Part shown: positions 37,214-46,992 of the stretch, one piece after another
Layout of the letters: each line of letters begins with the position of its first letter
Position numbering within the stretch: the stretch's first letter is position 1
Assembly: GCA_963931155.1 (NCBI GenBank)
Contig: OZ006978.1
Coordinates: 248,001-312,000, forward strand
DNA length: 64,000 nucleotides
Direction of reading: 5' to 3'
Source: CALXVA01 sp944392465
GTDB lineage: Bacteria > Bacillota > Clostridia > TANB77 > CAG-508
Position numbers and translations under genes: made by a program
Notes under the pieces: model-generated
Told to the model about the DNA's origin: nothing
Seen by the model: the letters and a program-made list of their open reading frames with translations, nothing else
Databases searched by the model: none

Positions 37214-37648
37214 CTAATTTTGATTATCTATTTTATTCATGTAAGTCTCTAAAATGTATACTGCCGAAATGGTATCTACTACATTTTTCTTTTTATGTTT
37301 ATTTATGTTTAGATAATTCATTGTTTTATGTGCTTCTACTGTAGTTAATCTTTCATCTATTTTTTCGATTTTTACATTATTAAATTTACATTTTAATTTG
37401 TGGATGAACTTTTCTGTAATATCAGCTCTTTCTGTTTTTGTTCCATTCATATTAATTGGAATTCCTATAACTATAGTATCTATATTATATTCTTTAAATA
37501 TTTCTTCTAATCTTTTTAATACTATTTTATCATTTCCTTCATGATGAATAGTTTCTAATCCCTGTGCTGTTATACCAAGTTCATCTGTTATGGCAACTCC
37601 TACTCTACTATCACCATAGTCTATACCAATTTTTCTCATATTACTCAT
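37214..37648 (-). CDS. ruvX: Pre-16S rRNA nuclease YqgF / RuvX
   Basis: 144 residues with RNase H-like fold: IGIDYGDSRVGVAI, VIGIPINMNGT and DERLTTVEA. It processes the 5' end of 16S rRNA. Its start overlaps the ireB stop, so the two are translationally coupled. The first ATG at 37648 is chosen; another ATG lies three codons on. Confidence 0.93.
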   Translation of the reverse strand: MSNMRKIGIDYGDSRVGVAITDELGITAQGLETIHHEGNDKIVLKRLEEIFKEYNIDTIVIGIPINMNGTKTERADITEKFIHKLKCKFNNVKIEKIDERLTTVEAHKTMNYLNINKHKKKNVVDTISAVYILETYMNKIDNQN

Positions 37649-37898
37649 CAAGTCCTATATAATTTTTTACCATTTTTTCTAGTAATTCATCTCTTTCTAT
37701 TTGTCTTATTAGATTTCTAGCATTATTATGACTTGTTATATAAGTAGGGTCTCCAGAAAGAATATATCCTACTATTTGATTTATTGGATTATATCCTTTT
37801 TCTTGTAAAGCATTATATACTTCCTTAAGTATTTCCCTTGCCTTAATATTTTTATCTCTCTCAACTTTAAAACTTACTGTTTCATCCATAACTGACAT
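37641..37898 (-). CDS. ireB: IreB-family regulatory phosphoprotein (UPF0297)
   Basis: 85 residues: ILKEVYNALQEKGYNPINQIVGYILSGDPTYI is diagnostic. In Enterococcus IreB is phosphorylated by the Ser/Thr kinase IreK. Precedes ruvX. Start has GGGAGG. Confidence 0.93.
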   Translation of the reverse strand: MSVMDETVSFKVERDKNIKAREILKEVYNALQEKGYNPINQIVGYILSGDPTYITSHNNARNLIRQIERDELLEKMVKNYIGLDE

Positions 37899-37912
37899 AT
37901 CTCATACCTCCC

Positions 37913-39019
37913 TTATAACTCATTTATTTCGTTCTCATTCTTATCAGCACTATCTAAATATTCTTCTAATTTCTTAAGTACTCCTTCCAATGCTGTTCCT
38001 TTATAGTATGTAGACATTATAATATTTATCTTTGGTCTTGCTAATATTTCTTCATCGTCATCATCTTCTGGCTCGAACTCTACATCAACTGGTTCAATTT
38101 CTAAATCTTCTACTTGTTCTTTAATTTGCTCCATAAAACTTTTTACTGCTTCTTTATCTACTCCAGAAAAAACAATTGCAAATTTTGGACCCATATATCT
38201 TACAAATATATATTCGTTAGATAAATTAGATTTTACGACCTCTGTTACCCTTGTAACAACTCTATCCCCTGTTTTTCTACTTATTTCTTCATTTATTTGT
38301 TCTAGATTTGATATTCTATACATACAAACTGTTGAAGTTGTATAATGATCTATCGTTTTTCTTCCTTCGCCATATAAATATTCAGCTGATTTTAAAGAAC
38401 TATATTTATCATCTCTTACTATTGATTCAATTATTTTTTGATTTTCAACAGTTCTAAGTATTGAAACTATATTATTTCTAATTACATCTAAAATTGTTGT
38501 GTCTATGCTGTCAAGCTCATGTGGTTTTCCTCCTTCAATCAACCAATATCCAATATAGACATTGTCTATATACAAAGGGAAAAACATTGCACATTTTGCT
38601 CTTGCAAATTCCACCTTTTGATATGGCAATCTTTCATTTTCGCTTTCAACTGTTACATATTTTGGTACTGATGTTTGAATACTTTCAGCAAACATTGGCT
38701 CTGATTGTAAAGAACTTAATGCTTCCCAGTGTTTCTCATCTACATTAGATGCTTTAATAACATATTTTGTTCCATCATACACAACTATAGTAGAATATTT
38801 TACTTGATATCTTTCGATAATAATATTGTTTATTTGATTTATTTTTTCTTCTACTGAAGCTGTTTTACTTATTGTATCCATAAACTCTTGTAATATGTTT
38901 AAATTAGTAACCCTTTGATTAAGATTATTAAAATTGCTTATCTTTTTATTAATAGAAATATTGTACATCATTAGTCCAATTGTTATGGCTACTAGTATTA
39001 ATATTACTGCTAATATCAA
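37913..39019 (-). CDS. Membrane-anchored GAF-like protein with degenerate GGDEF domain
   Basis: 368 residues: an N-terminal transmembrane helix (1-20), coiled segment, GAF-like domain (about 50-190) and a C-terminal GGDEF-like fold (about 220-350) in which the signature is replaced by YMGPKF. It is therefore unlikely to make c-di-GMP. The start is TTG with AGAGGTG. It follows a ParA-like gene with a 16-base gap. Confidence 0.65.
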   Translation of the reverse strand: MILAVILILVAITIGLMMYNISINKKISNFNNLNQRVTNLNILQEFMDTISKTASVEEKINQINNIIIERYQVKYSTIVVYDGTKYVIKASNVDEKHWEALSSLQSEPMFAESIQTSVPKYVTVESENERLPYQKVEFARAKCAMFFPLYIDNVYIGYWLIEGGKPHELDSIDTTILDVIRNNIVSILRTVENQKIIESIVRDDKYSSLKSAEYLYGEGRKTIDHYTTSTVCMYRISNLEQINEEISRKTGDRVVTRVTEVVKSNLSNEYIFVRYMGPKFAIVFSGVDKEAVKSFMEQIKEQVEDLEIEPVDVEFEPEDDDDEEILARPKINIIMSTYYKGTALEGVLKKLEEYLDSADKNENEINEL

Positions 39020-39035
39020 AAGATATCACCTCTTT

Positions 39036-41471
39036 CTAATATCTATTTTTCATTTTGTTTAGTGTTTCGTTCATATTATATGAAAAATTGCCTGATGTAC
39101 TTGGATTATATGAATTAAACTTGTTAGCAGGTTTATCGTTATTTAATAAGGGATAAATCATATTACCAAGTTTTTCTAATCCTGCCATTATATTTTTAGG
39201 ATAACCTTTTGTTGAGACTTCACAATTTACCAATCCATCTAAGTATCTTGAGTATGCTTCTTGATCAAAAGGTATTGAGCAATATTGTATATTATCTTTA
39301 TCAAACAACTCTGTCATATATGACATTGAAGGATCATTATATGAAGACATACCACCTATAATTACTTTTTCTGTTATACTTCTTACTCTTAAAACTTTGT
39401 TTAAAACTATTCTTAGTTTATTAGGATCTAATATGTTTCTTGTTTTAAGATTTCTTAAAAAAGCTGTTAATGGTTGTATTGTTAAAATGTCAAAACTTTG
39501 TATTAAATATATCTCTTTTGCTAAATTGAAATATGCATAATTTGTTTCATAATCACAATCCATAAGTACTAATGAATAATTTTGCATTAATGTTTTTAAT
39601 ATACTTTCAAAATCATTAAATTCATTATGTCTATCTGGCAATGTTGTATAAACAGTTAAGTTCCTATTTACTTCTATTCCTTGTGCTGCTCCATTTATTA
39701 ATCCGTCAACACATGAATAAGCAATCTTTCTTAGGCTCTCATCATTTTGAGTATATATATAATATGAATTTTTATTTTGTGTTAGATCTAATATTGCTGT
39801 TTTTATTCCTCTTTTTGATAATATTTCAGCTATACTATTTACTATGAATGATGTTCCATTTTTAGATGTTCCTACAAAGGCAACTAACTTATTAGTCATA
39901 CTTATTAGATTTTTTAAGTTTTCATCACCATAATTATTATTATCGTAATTTGCTTTTTCTATTTCACTTGATTGTGGCATTTCTGGTTGTACATTGTTTT
40001 GTTGCATATTTACATTATATCCATAGCTTGGCATTGTATTTTGTGGTACATTCATTTCTGCTTCATTATCAGAACTTCCTAAATCAAATAAATTTACATT
40101 ATCTTCTTCTTCAAACTCTTCATTATCTTCTTCATCTTCTAAGCCTGGTAATATTAATTTTCCGCCTTCTTCGTCTTCGTTTTCATCTGATCCTAATCCG
40201 AACAAGTCGACTGTTTCATCATCTTCAGGTTCTTCTTCAACTTCTTTAACTGGTTGAACTTTTTTTGGTCTTCCTCTACCTCTTTTTGGTTTATTTTCTT
40301 CTGCTAATTCTTCCTCTGTTTTGATTTTTTTAGGTCTACCTCTTTTTCTCTTTGGAGGATTATCTTGTCTATTTTCATCATTATTATCAGATATATTTAA
40401 TTCTACAGATTGTAATATATCTTCAATTTCATTTTTATTTAAATTACTTTTTGGCTTAGCCGTTACAGTTGGTGCTGTAGTTCTTGGCTGAGTAGCATCA
40501 GCTACATTTACTCTGCTTGTGTTCATATTGTTTGAGTTTACATTGCTTGAATTCACTACTGGTGCTTTATTTTGCTTTTTTACTCCAGATATTGTCGGAA
40601 TTACAATAGGTTTTGTTAATTCTGATTGTCCAATATTTTTAGCTGTAATATTACTTTTTTCACTTGCCACATATGTTTCACTAGATCTTTTTGCATTTTG
40701 GTACTCTTGATTTGGAACATATTTAGGTGTTTTTTTATTTTTCTTTCCTGTTTGACTAACACTTGGTGTTACTGTTCCAAAAGTTATTAATTCTTGATAT
40801 TTTGGTGAGCTTGCTTCTAAAACAGCTTTTACATTTAATGGTAAAAACTTGCATATAACTCTTAATTGAGCATCTGTGTATTGTTCTGCTATATTATCAA
40901 AACTTTTTACATACTCCTCTTCATTTTTTCCAAGTTTTTTATAATGACTCAATATATTTTGAATTTCAACCTCATTAACATCGCCTTCTCCTTCAGCTTT
41001 ATATTCAACATCATCCGCTTCTATTCTATAATAAGTTTTAGCTTCCTTTTTGTTACGAGGTTTATTCATTAATGCACATACTTTTGAAATTGTTCTATCT
41101 TGTCCAAGTAAGGCATTATATATACCTATTCCAAATATTTTAACTAATATATTTTCCGATTTTTCTCTTCTATCTGCACATATTAATATTATTGGTATAT
41201 CTTGTCCATTATTTCCAGTTGCTTCATCACTTATACTATCTAATCTTTCAAATATAAACTTATCAATTACTCCATAATTATTGTTAGCAAATGGTTCAAC
41301 ATCTTCACTAATAACAATTCGATCATAAGATTTATCTTTTTGCAATTCTCTTGTGATTGCATCAAAATAGTATACATTTTTACTTGTTATAATTTCTTTG
41401 TATTCTTGCTGATATTTCTTTATAATAGAATCAGAAATACTCTCATTATTTACGGCAAATAATACTTTCAT
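39036..41471 (-). CDS. ParA/CpaE-like ATPase with AT-hook central region
   Basis: 811 residues. The N-terminal about 140 residues look receiver-like (MKVLFAVNNESI, RIVISEDVEP). A long Asn- and acid-rich linker (about 240-560) holds two AT-hooks (KRGRPKK, RGRGRPKK). The C-terminal domain (about 560-790) resembles CpaE/MinD ATPases, but its P-loop reads VGTSKNGTSF rather than KGGxGKT. A role in placing a surface or secretion apparatus is possible; not recognised precisely. It starts 4 bases after a small membrane protein gene. Confidence 0.65.
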   Translation of the reverse strand: MKVLFAVNNESISDSIIKKYQQEYKEIITSKNVYYFDAITRELQKDKSYDRIVISEDVEPFANNNYGVIDKFIFERLDSISDEATGNNGQDIPIILICADRREKSENILVKIFGIGIYNALLGQDRTISKVCALMNKPRNKKEAKTYYRIEADDVEYKAEGEGDVNEVEIQNILSHYKKLGKNEEEYVKSFDNIAEQYTDAQLRVICKFLPLNVKAVLEASSPKYQELITFGTVTPSVSQTGKKNKKTPKYVPNQEYQNAKRSSETYVASEKSNITAKNIGQSELTKPIVIPTISGVKKQNKAPVVNSSNVNSNNMNTSRVNVADATQPRTTAPTVTAKPKSNLNKNEIEDILQSVELNISDNNDENRQDNPPKRKRGRPKKIKTEEELAEENKPKRGRGRPKKVQPVKEVEEEPEDDETVDLFGLGSDENEDEEGGKLILPGLEDEEDNEEFEEEDNVNLFDLGSSDNEAEMNVPQNTMPSYGYNVNMQQNNVQPEMPQSSEIEKANYDNNNYGDENLKNLISMTNKLVAFVGTSKNGTSFIVNSIAEILSKRGIKTAILDLTQNKNSYYIYTQNDESLRKIAYSCVDGLINGAAQGIEVNRNLTVYTTLPDRHNEFNDFESILKTLMQNYSLVLMDCDYETNYAYFNLAKEIYLIQSFDILTIQPLTAFLRNLKTRNILDPNKLRIVLNKVLRVRSITEKVIIGGMSSYNDPSMSYMTELFDKDNIQYCSIPFDQEAYSRYLDGLVNCEVSTKGYPKNIMAGLEKLGNMIYPLLNNDKPANKFNSYNPSTSGNFSYNMNETLNKMKNRY

Positions 41472-41474
41472 TTG

Positions 41475-42059
41475 TTAACCCCTCCAGCCTTTTACTACTA
41501 TCGCAAACACTAATGGTAAGATTTGACAAATAACCATTACTGTTATTATACCTATCATAGCTCCAAAACCTTTATCTCTAACATCTAATTTTCTTATTCC
41601 TATTATGTATCTATATATACCACTAATTGCAATTCCTACAAATCCAAATGGTATACTATATAATCTTATTATATTTAATATGTATGCAACAAATCCATAA
41701 GTTTTATCTCCATATGAATCTTGGTAATCTTGTAATGTTTCAAGCTCTTTGTCTTTTATTTCTACCAAATTAACTGTAGCATCATTTTTTAAATCAGCAG
41801 TTGTATTAGTTGCTTGTTCTCCTTGATTTTGTGTTTGTTGTTGCTCAGTTTGAATTTGATTTTGATTTTGTACTTGTTGTTCTTGTAATTGAGTTTCAGT
41901 TGATGTTGGAGTAATTGCTTGCTGTGTTGTACTTACATCTGTTGCAACAACATCATTGTTTCCAGGATTTACTACTAAGCTTGTTGCATATATATTTGTT
42001 GTATAAAATGCTAAAGTAAGTATAGTTATCATAAATATTGCAGCTATTTTTTTCTTCAT
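41475..42059 (-). CDS. Secreted/membrane protein with Gln-rich linker and two TM helices
   Basis: 194 residues: signal peptide (1-25), Gln/Thr-rich segment (about 40-90) with runs such as QEQQVQNQNQIQTEQQQ, and two hydrophobic helices (about 128-150 and 165-190). First gene of the run with the ParA-like and GAF-like genes, so likely their membrane partner. Family not recognised. Confidence 0.65.
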   Translation of the reverse strand: MKKKIAAIFMITILTLAFYTTNIYATSLVVNPGNNDVVATDVSTTQQAITPTSTETQLQEQQVQNQNQIQTEQQQTQNQGEQATNTTADLKNDATVNLVEIKDKELETLQDYQDSYGDKTYGFVAYILNIIRLYSIPFGFVGIAISGIYRYIIGIRKLDVRDKGFGAMIGIITVMVICQILPLVFAIVVKGWRG

Positions 42060-42165
42060 TTTATGGTATTTCCTCCTTAATTTTTATATAATCATTTAGA
42101 TAACCTTTTCTTTGCTAATCATATAATACAATTATAAAAATATCAATAGAAAAATATATAAAAAC

Positions 42166-43053
42166 CTAATTATTTACTAAATAAAAGTTAACCCAGTTAG
42201 AATATAATTTATCGCCATTTTCTTTCCAACTAAATACTGGATTTTCATTTGGATTATTTCCCAAATAATAATTTTCAGGCATTTGTATTTTTAGCCCTTT
42301 AGCTAAGTCTCTTTTATATTCTTTATCTAACGTATCCATTGCATACTCTAAATGTCCTGTAACAAACAATTGATTTCTTTCTTTATTTTCTACTATAAAT
42401 ACTCCTGCTGTATCTGATTCAGATACCACTTCTAATCCTGGTACTTTTTCAATATCTTCTTTATATATTGTGGTATGTCTAGAATGTGGGGCTTTAAATC
42501 CATCTTCAAAACCAAATAATATTTTTGAGTTTTTATCATCTATTTTATGATTAAATATTCCAAACATTTTATTATCTATTAGATGTTTATTAATTCCATA
42601 ATGATAATATAATCCTGCTTGTGCACCCCAACATATATGTAATGTGGATTTAGCATGAGTTTCAGACCATTCCATTATTTTAGTTAATTCCTTCCAGTAA
42701 ACTACTTCCTCAAAATTCATTTGCTCTACTGGTGCTCCTGTTATAATTAAGCCATCAAAATATCTATCTTTTATTTCTTCAAAAGTAGAATAAAATCTTT
42801 GCATATGTTCAGGAGCTGTTGTTTTACTAATATATGATGTAACATTAACAAAAGTTATTTTTATGTTTTTCCTTGCTGTAGATAGTTTTCTTAGCAATTG
42901 CAATTCTGTATCTTCTTTTAAAGGCATTAAATTCAAAATTGCTATTTGTAATATTTTACTATTATCCTTTCCTTCTAATTCTTCTAGAATTTGTATTTTT
43001 TCCTTTCTTAAAATTTCGTTTGCAGGCAATCCTGCTTTTGTATAAATTGGCAT
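42166..43053 (-). CDS. metA: Homoserine O-acyltransferase MetA
   Basis: 295 residues from the ATG at 43053. MPIYTKAGLPANEIL, ICWGAQAGLYYHYGI (nucleophile Cys), FGIFNHKI, APHSRHTT and GHLEYAMDTLDKEY (His-Glu) are the family signatures. It acylates homoserine for methionine synthesis; most clostridial members use acetyl-CoA. I see no S-box leader upstream. Confidence 0.94.
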   Translation of the reverse strand: MPIYTKAGLPANEILRKEKIQILEELEGKDNSKILQIAILNLMPLKEDTELQLLRKLSTARKNIKITFVNVTSYISKTTAPEHMQRFYSTFEEIKDRYFDGLIITGAPVEQMNFEEVVYWKELTKIMEWSETHAKSTLHICWGAQAGLYYHYGINKHLIDNKMFGIFNHKIDDKNSKILFGFEDGFKAPHSRHTTIYKEDIEKVPGLEVVSESDTAGVFIVENKERNQLFVTGHLEYAMDTLDKEYKRDLAKGLKIQMPENYYLGNNPNENPVFSWKENGDKLYSNWVNFYLVNN

Positions 43054-43135
43054 TTTCCTCACCATTAAATAATTGTACCAAAAGTATATAATTATATACT
43101 TTTACCTAAATATTGTATCATTTGTCCAAAAATAA

Positions 43136-43174
43136 ATCAAGGAAAACTTTTAAATAATTAATGTTTTTTCCTTG
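43136..43174 (-). terminator. Terminator after the 43219 gene
   Basis: Arms TCAAGGAAAA/TTTTCCTTGA in the gap between two same-strand genes. Confidence 0.6.
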
Positions 43175-43218
43175 ATTTTCTCGTAATAAATTATGTTATA
43201 TTATATTATATTATATTT

Positions 43219-43674
43219 TTATTTGATATGAAATAATCTTTTTAATCTATCAATTATTTTTAATAATCTAGATTTTTTATATGGTATTAGGGGTATTTCG
43301 TTTAAACTATTCTGATTAATTTTTTTTGAGTCTTGTTTAGTTTTTTTAAAAATGCTATCAGGATTATACTTTTCTTTAAGCTCATTTTGATATTTATATT
43401 CATTACTTCTTAAAATATTCTTTACTTCTAATCTTTCGCTTTCATCTTTACACCAGTAATTTAAATATAGTAAAACTATTACAGCCATTGTTTCTTTTTT
43501 TATATTTTGCTCATTTAAAGGTATTTCATCAGTATATTGTGGGTTATATGCAATATCTCTTTTTTCTTTTAGTATTGTGATTAATTTTGTTGGCAATTTA
43601 TCTATATAGTCTTTTCCTAATAAATTTAAAACTTGATATACTTCTGAATATATTTCTTTAGTTTTTATATTCAT
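43219..43674 (-). CDS. Conserved hypothetical protein
   Basis: 151 residues, helical, with KDYIDKLPTKLITILKEKR and VIVLLYLNYWC. No signal peptide or known motif. Overlaps the upstream gene by 4 bases (ATGA), so translation is coupled. Confidence 0.65.
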   Translation of the reverse strand: MNIKTKEIYSEVYQVLNLLGKDYIDKLPTKLITILKEKRDIAYNPQYTDEIPLNEQNIKKETMAVIVLLYLNYWCKDESERLEVKNILRSNEYKYQNELKEKYNPDSIFKKTKQDSKKINQNSLNEIPLIPYKKSRLLKIIDRLKRLFHIK

Positions 43675-44327
43675 AATTCTCTTCCTTCATGATTTTTTTC
43701 ATGTTCTTCTAACCCCTCTCTTAATGCTTCTTTAGCAAGGGGCAAATCAGATAATTTTGTTGACGCACATGCATCTAGTAAAATTCTTCTTGTTCTTCTA
43801 TTTTTTGTTGAATTAGATGCCTCTCCTCTTTGTAAGTAATCATCTAAAATAATTTTTCTTGTTCTTTTTCCTTGCTCACTAGATGTTGTAGCATTCTGTT
43901 CACTTGCATCTAAAATTATTGGCCTTGTTTTTCTTTTTTCTGTGCTTTGAGGCATTGTTTTTTTATCATCTTTTTCATAATCTACGTACTTAACCTCTAT
44001 ATTTTCATCATTTTGGATTCCATTTAATGTTTCTGTTCCTATTTCTATTAAATGTGAATTTTCTGACATAAATTTTTCTACATCTACTAAATTCAAAGCA
44101 TATGCTGCAGAATCATTTATAAAAAATTTTCCATCTTTTTTATAGACAATCAATTTTCTTTTTGGTCTTAACCTTGTTTCTTTATATTCACTCATACTAA
44201 CAGGTCTCAAGGCTAATTTTTTAGCACTTAATCCTATATTTGCACTTAAACTTAGTCTTCTTTCTGCCAATGACTGCCTTTGTTCTACTTGTTCTTTTAA
44301 TCTTTGATTACTTTTATATCTTAACAT
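43671..44327 (-). CDS. Hypothetical protein with triplicated RTRxIILD motif
   Basis: 218 residues, basic at the N-terminus. Three spaced copies of a short motif are visible: RKTRPIILDASEQ, KRTRKIILDDYLQ and RRTRRILLDACAS. They look like repeated short linear binding motifs. No domain recognised. First of a two-gene unit. Confidence 0.6.
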   Translation of the reverse strand: MLRYKSNQRLKEQVEQRQSLAERRLSLSANIGLSAKKLALRPVSMSEYKETRLRPKRKLIVYKKDGKFFINDSAAYALNLVDVEKFMSENSHLIEIGTETLNGIQNDENIEVKYVDYEKDDKKTMPQSTEKRKTRPIILDASEQNATTSSEQGKRTRKIILDDYLQRGEASNSTKNRRTRRILLDACASTKLSDLPLAKEALREGLEEHEKNHEGREL

Positions 44328-44386
44328 CTTACACTCTTATTCCTTAATAAGAATTCTATTATTTTTATATTCTCTATGTTATATTT

Positions 44387-44469
44387 TGGTACCGATGGTG
44401 GGACTCGAACCCACACGGTTTCCCGCCAGATTTTGAGTCTGGTGCGTCTGCCAGTTCCGCCACATCGGC
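44387..44469 (-). tRNA. tRNA-Leu (anticodon CAA)
   Basis: 83 nt with a long variable arm: acceptor GCCGATG/CATCGGT, anticodon stem CCAGA/TCTGG, loop CTCAAAA, encoded CCA. Reads TTG. Confidence 0.93.
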
Positions 44470-44531
44470 ATCTATTTATTTGACTTTTATATAATAACAA
44501 AAAAAATATAAAATTTCAAGTATAATAACAT

Positions 44532-44577
44532 AAAAAAGTGATGAATTAAAATTTTACTTTTTTTCATCACTTTTTTA
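44532..44577 (-). terminator. Terminator after ppaC
   Basis: Arms AAAAAAGTGATGA/TCATCACTTTTTT with flanking T and A runs. Confidence 0.8.
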
Positions 44578-44594
44578 TTGTTTGGTATTATCTA

Positions 44595-45521
44595 TTATTT
44601 AAGGTTATCTAATATTGGTGGCAATATTTGTTTTTTTCTAGATACAACATTTTCTAGCATTGCTGTATTATTATCTACTGGTACACCGAATGCTTTTTCA
44701 ACAACCCCAGCATCATTCCCTAATGAAATAATTTTTGAGTTTGAATTAATTATATCTGTTGCAGCAAATACATAAAAGTCTAGGTTTTCTTTCTTAATAT
44801 CATCATTTATTGCTTGCTCAAAGTAAGCTTGGTTTTTAAATATAGAGTCTAAATCTGCTGTATTTACTTGTGCTATTCTGAATTTTTTATCTGATTGCTC
44901 AAATAATTTAGAATCTATATTTATTACTTGCTCTGGTGTGTATTCACTGATGTCTGTTCCTGCTTTTAACATATCAACACCAAAACTATTAATATCTAAC
45001 CCTGAAAGTGTTTCAAGTTCTTTAACTGCTCTTTTATCATCATCAGTAGTTGTTGGTGATTTTAATACTAATGTATCTGATGCTATACCACTAAGCATTA
45101 ATGTAGCTATGTTTTTATCTATTTCTACACCATTTTCTTTATACATTTTATATAATACTGTTTGTGTACATCCAACTGGTTCTGTTCTATAGAACAATTG
45201 ATATGGAGCCACAAAATTCATTGTGTGGTGGTCTACAACTTTTAAAATTTTTGCATGACTTATATTTCCAACACATTGTGTTGCTTCATTATGGTCTACT
45301 AAAATAACCTCTTGCCCATCTTCAACATCTTCTATTAATTCTGGTGCTTCCATTCCAAGATAATTTAAAACATATTGTGTTTCTTTGTTAACATTGCCTG
45401 TTCTAACTGCTTTTGCATTTTCATTTCCTAATTTTTTTTCAAAGTTTTCCATTACCATAGCTGATGTAATTGAATCAGTGTCTGGGTTTTTGTGTCCAAA
45501 TATTAATACATTATTACTCAT
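44595..45521 (-). CDS. ppaC: Manganese-dependent inorganic pyrophosphatase
   Basis: 308 residues, family II (DHH/DHHA2): FGHKNPDTDSITSAMV, VDHNEATQ, VVDHHTMNF and the C-terminal RKKQILPP. It hydrolyses PPi and needs Mn2+, which fits with manganese control elsewhere in the window. Start has GAGGTTATC. Confidence 0.95.
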   Translation of the reverse strand: MSNNVLIFGHKNPDTDSITSAMVMENFEKKLGNENAKAVRTGNVNKETQYVLNYLGMEAPELIEDVEDGQEVILVDHNEATQCVGNISHAKILKVVDHHTMNFVAPYQLFYRTEPVGCTQTVLYKMYKENGVEIDKNIATLMLSGIASDTLVLKSPTTTDDDKRAVKELETLSGLDINSFGVDMLKAGTDISEYTPEQVINIDSKLFEQSDKKFRIAQVNTADLDSIFKNQAYFEQAINDDIKKENLDFYVFAATDIINSNSKIISLGNDAGVVEKAFGVPVDNNTAMLENVVSRKKQILPPILDNLK

Positions 45522-45695
45522 ATGATAACCTCCATTTTTATCTTCTATATTTCTCCCATCGACTTTTATATTATAGCATATTTTGGTAAAATAGTCAATA
45601 AAAAGCTTTGGTTTACATAAGTTAATGTTGGTCGTAATGATAATTTTGTTTTATTTTGATTATTTACATGATTTACAATATTTTTAGTGCTTACT

Positions 45696-46955
45696 TTAGT
45701 TAATTTTGTCTCTTCTAATTCTTACAATTACAAAAATTAAAGTAATTGTGCTAAGTATTGTGCCAATCCACATAAATAACTTGTTTTCCCATTTATTTTT
45801 CTCGTTCTTTTCCCTTATTTCTTGCTCATTTTCTCCTTGAACAAATCCGTTATTTGTATTTCTTATTTTTTCAATTTTATTTTCCGCTTCTTCAATTATT
45901 TTTTGCTGATTTTCTTCATATTCTTTTTGTTCTTCTTCATTTCTTTTGTATACATTTATTTTATATATTCTTTTTGTAATTTCATTTTGTGCTGTTACTA
46001 TAATCTCAATTATATTTTCTCCATATTTTAAATTTTCATTATTTCTTATTTCTACTTTTGCCTTCATGTTTTCTGGTATTGCTAGTATATTTAATTTTTC
46101 TTCTGTATTATTAATTTGCAAATTATATTCTATTATATTTTCTTGATACTCTGGCATTAATTCATAGTTTTCTATTGCCAAAGTCTCTAAATTTGTATTT
46201 GCCTTTTCTTTTTGTGCGGTTTTTGTAACATTTATAGAATATTTCTTTGTATTAGTACCATTTTTAACTATAATTGTTATATTGTTTAATCCGTTTTTTA
46301 AATTTTTATTTCCACTAATTATTATTTCTGCATTATCGCTTTCGGGTATTGCAGTTACTCTTAAATTTTCCGTATCTTCATCAACTATCATATAATAATC
46401 GGTTATACTAGGGCTAAAATTTGGTACTATTCCTTCTTTATTTAACCTCATTTCAGCCAAATTTACACTGTTGGACTTTTCTATATTTTTGCTTGTTTTT
46501 TCTTTACTATTTAATTCATTTTCTTTTGTAATATTTATTTCTGCTGTTTGACCATTTATTTTCTTTTCGTTTCCGTTCTCGTCATAAAATTCCCCTATTA
46601 TTGTAAAAGATGCTATTCCCTCTTTTTTGGATTTAAAACTTAAGTTTAATAGATTTTCTAAATTTCTATTACGCCCATCTTCAGAAATCCAAGTATAAAT
46701 TATTCTATTATCTACTATATTTATTTTGTCGCTTTTAGTTAGACACTCCAATTTTTCATTATCAAAGTATATCCAAATTGTTCCTGCTGCTATATTTATT
46801 TTTTCATTTCCTATAATTAAATTAAATTCTTCTCCTAAATTTATTTTATCTTTACTTATTTGTATAATACTCCTCTCTTCCGCATTTGATATTATACATA
46901 AAAGATTTAAAAAAAATATTAATATTAATCCTACAGTCAATATTTTTTTCTTCAA
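45696..46955 (-). CDS. Membrane-anchored cohesin-like / cadherin-like protein
   Basis: 419 residues: signal peptide (1-25), cohesin-like domain (about 28-145), two cadherin-like beta-sandwich repeats (about 165-245 and 252-335; LNKEGIVPNFSPSITDYYM pattern), a charged coiled segment (335-385) and a C-terminal transmembrane helix (about 392-413) with a short basic tail. The start is TTG with AAGGAG. It follows the dockerin-ended glucosaminidase by 37 bases, copying the arrangement at 256-4217, but it lacks the SH3 domain and the long tail of that paralogue. Confidence 0.78.
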   Translation of the reverse strand: MKKKILTVGLILIFFLNLLCIISNAEERSIIQISKDKINLGEEFNLIIGNEKINIAAGTIWIYFDNEKLECLTKSDKINIVDNRIIYTWISEDGRNRNLENLLNLSFKSKKEGIASFTIIGEFYDENGNEKKINGQTAEINITKENELNSKEKTSKNIEKSNSVNLAEMRLNKEGIVPNFSPSITDYYMIVDEDTENLRVTAIPESDNAEIIISGNKNLKNGLNNITIIVKNGTNTKKYSINVTKTAQKEKANTNLETLAIENYELMPEYQENIIEYNLQINNTEEKLNILAIPENMKAKVEIRNNENLKYGENIIEIIVTAQNEITKRIYKINVYKRNEEEQKEYEENQQKIIEEAENKIEKIRNTNNGFVQGENEQEIREKNEKNKWENKLFMWIGTILSTITLIFVIVRIRRDKIN

Positions 46956-46992
46956 ATTATTTCTCCTTTTCTAACAAAATAAGTTTGTTAAA

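Noticed and set aside
43066..43218. SAM riboswitch upstream of metA
   Set aside because: Only a short AT palindrome and a terminator are visible; no S-box conserved blocks.
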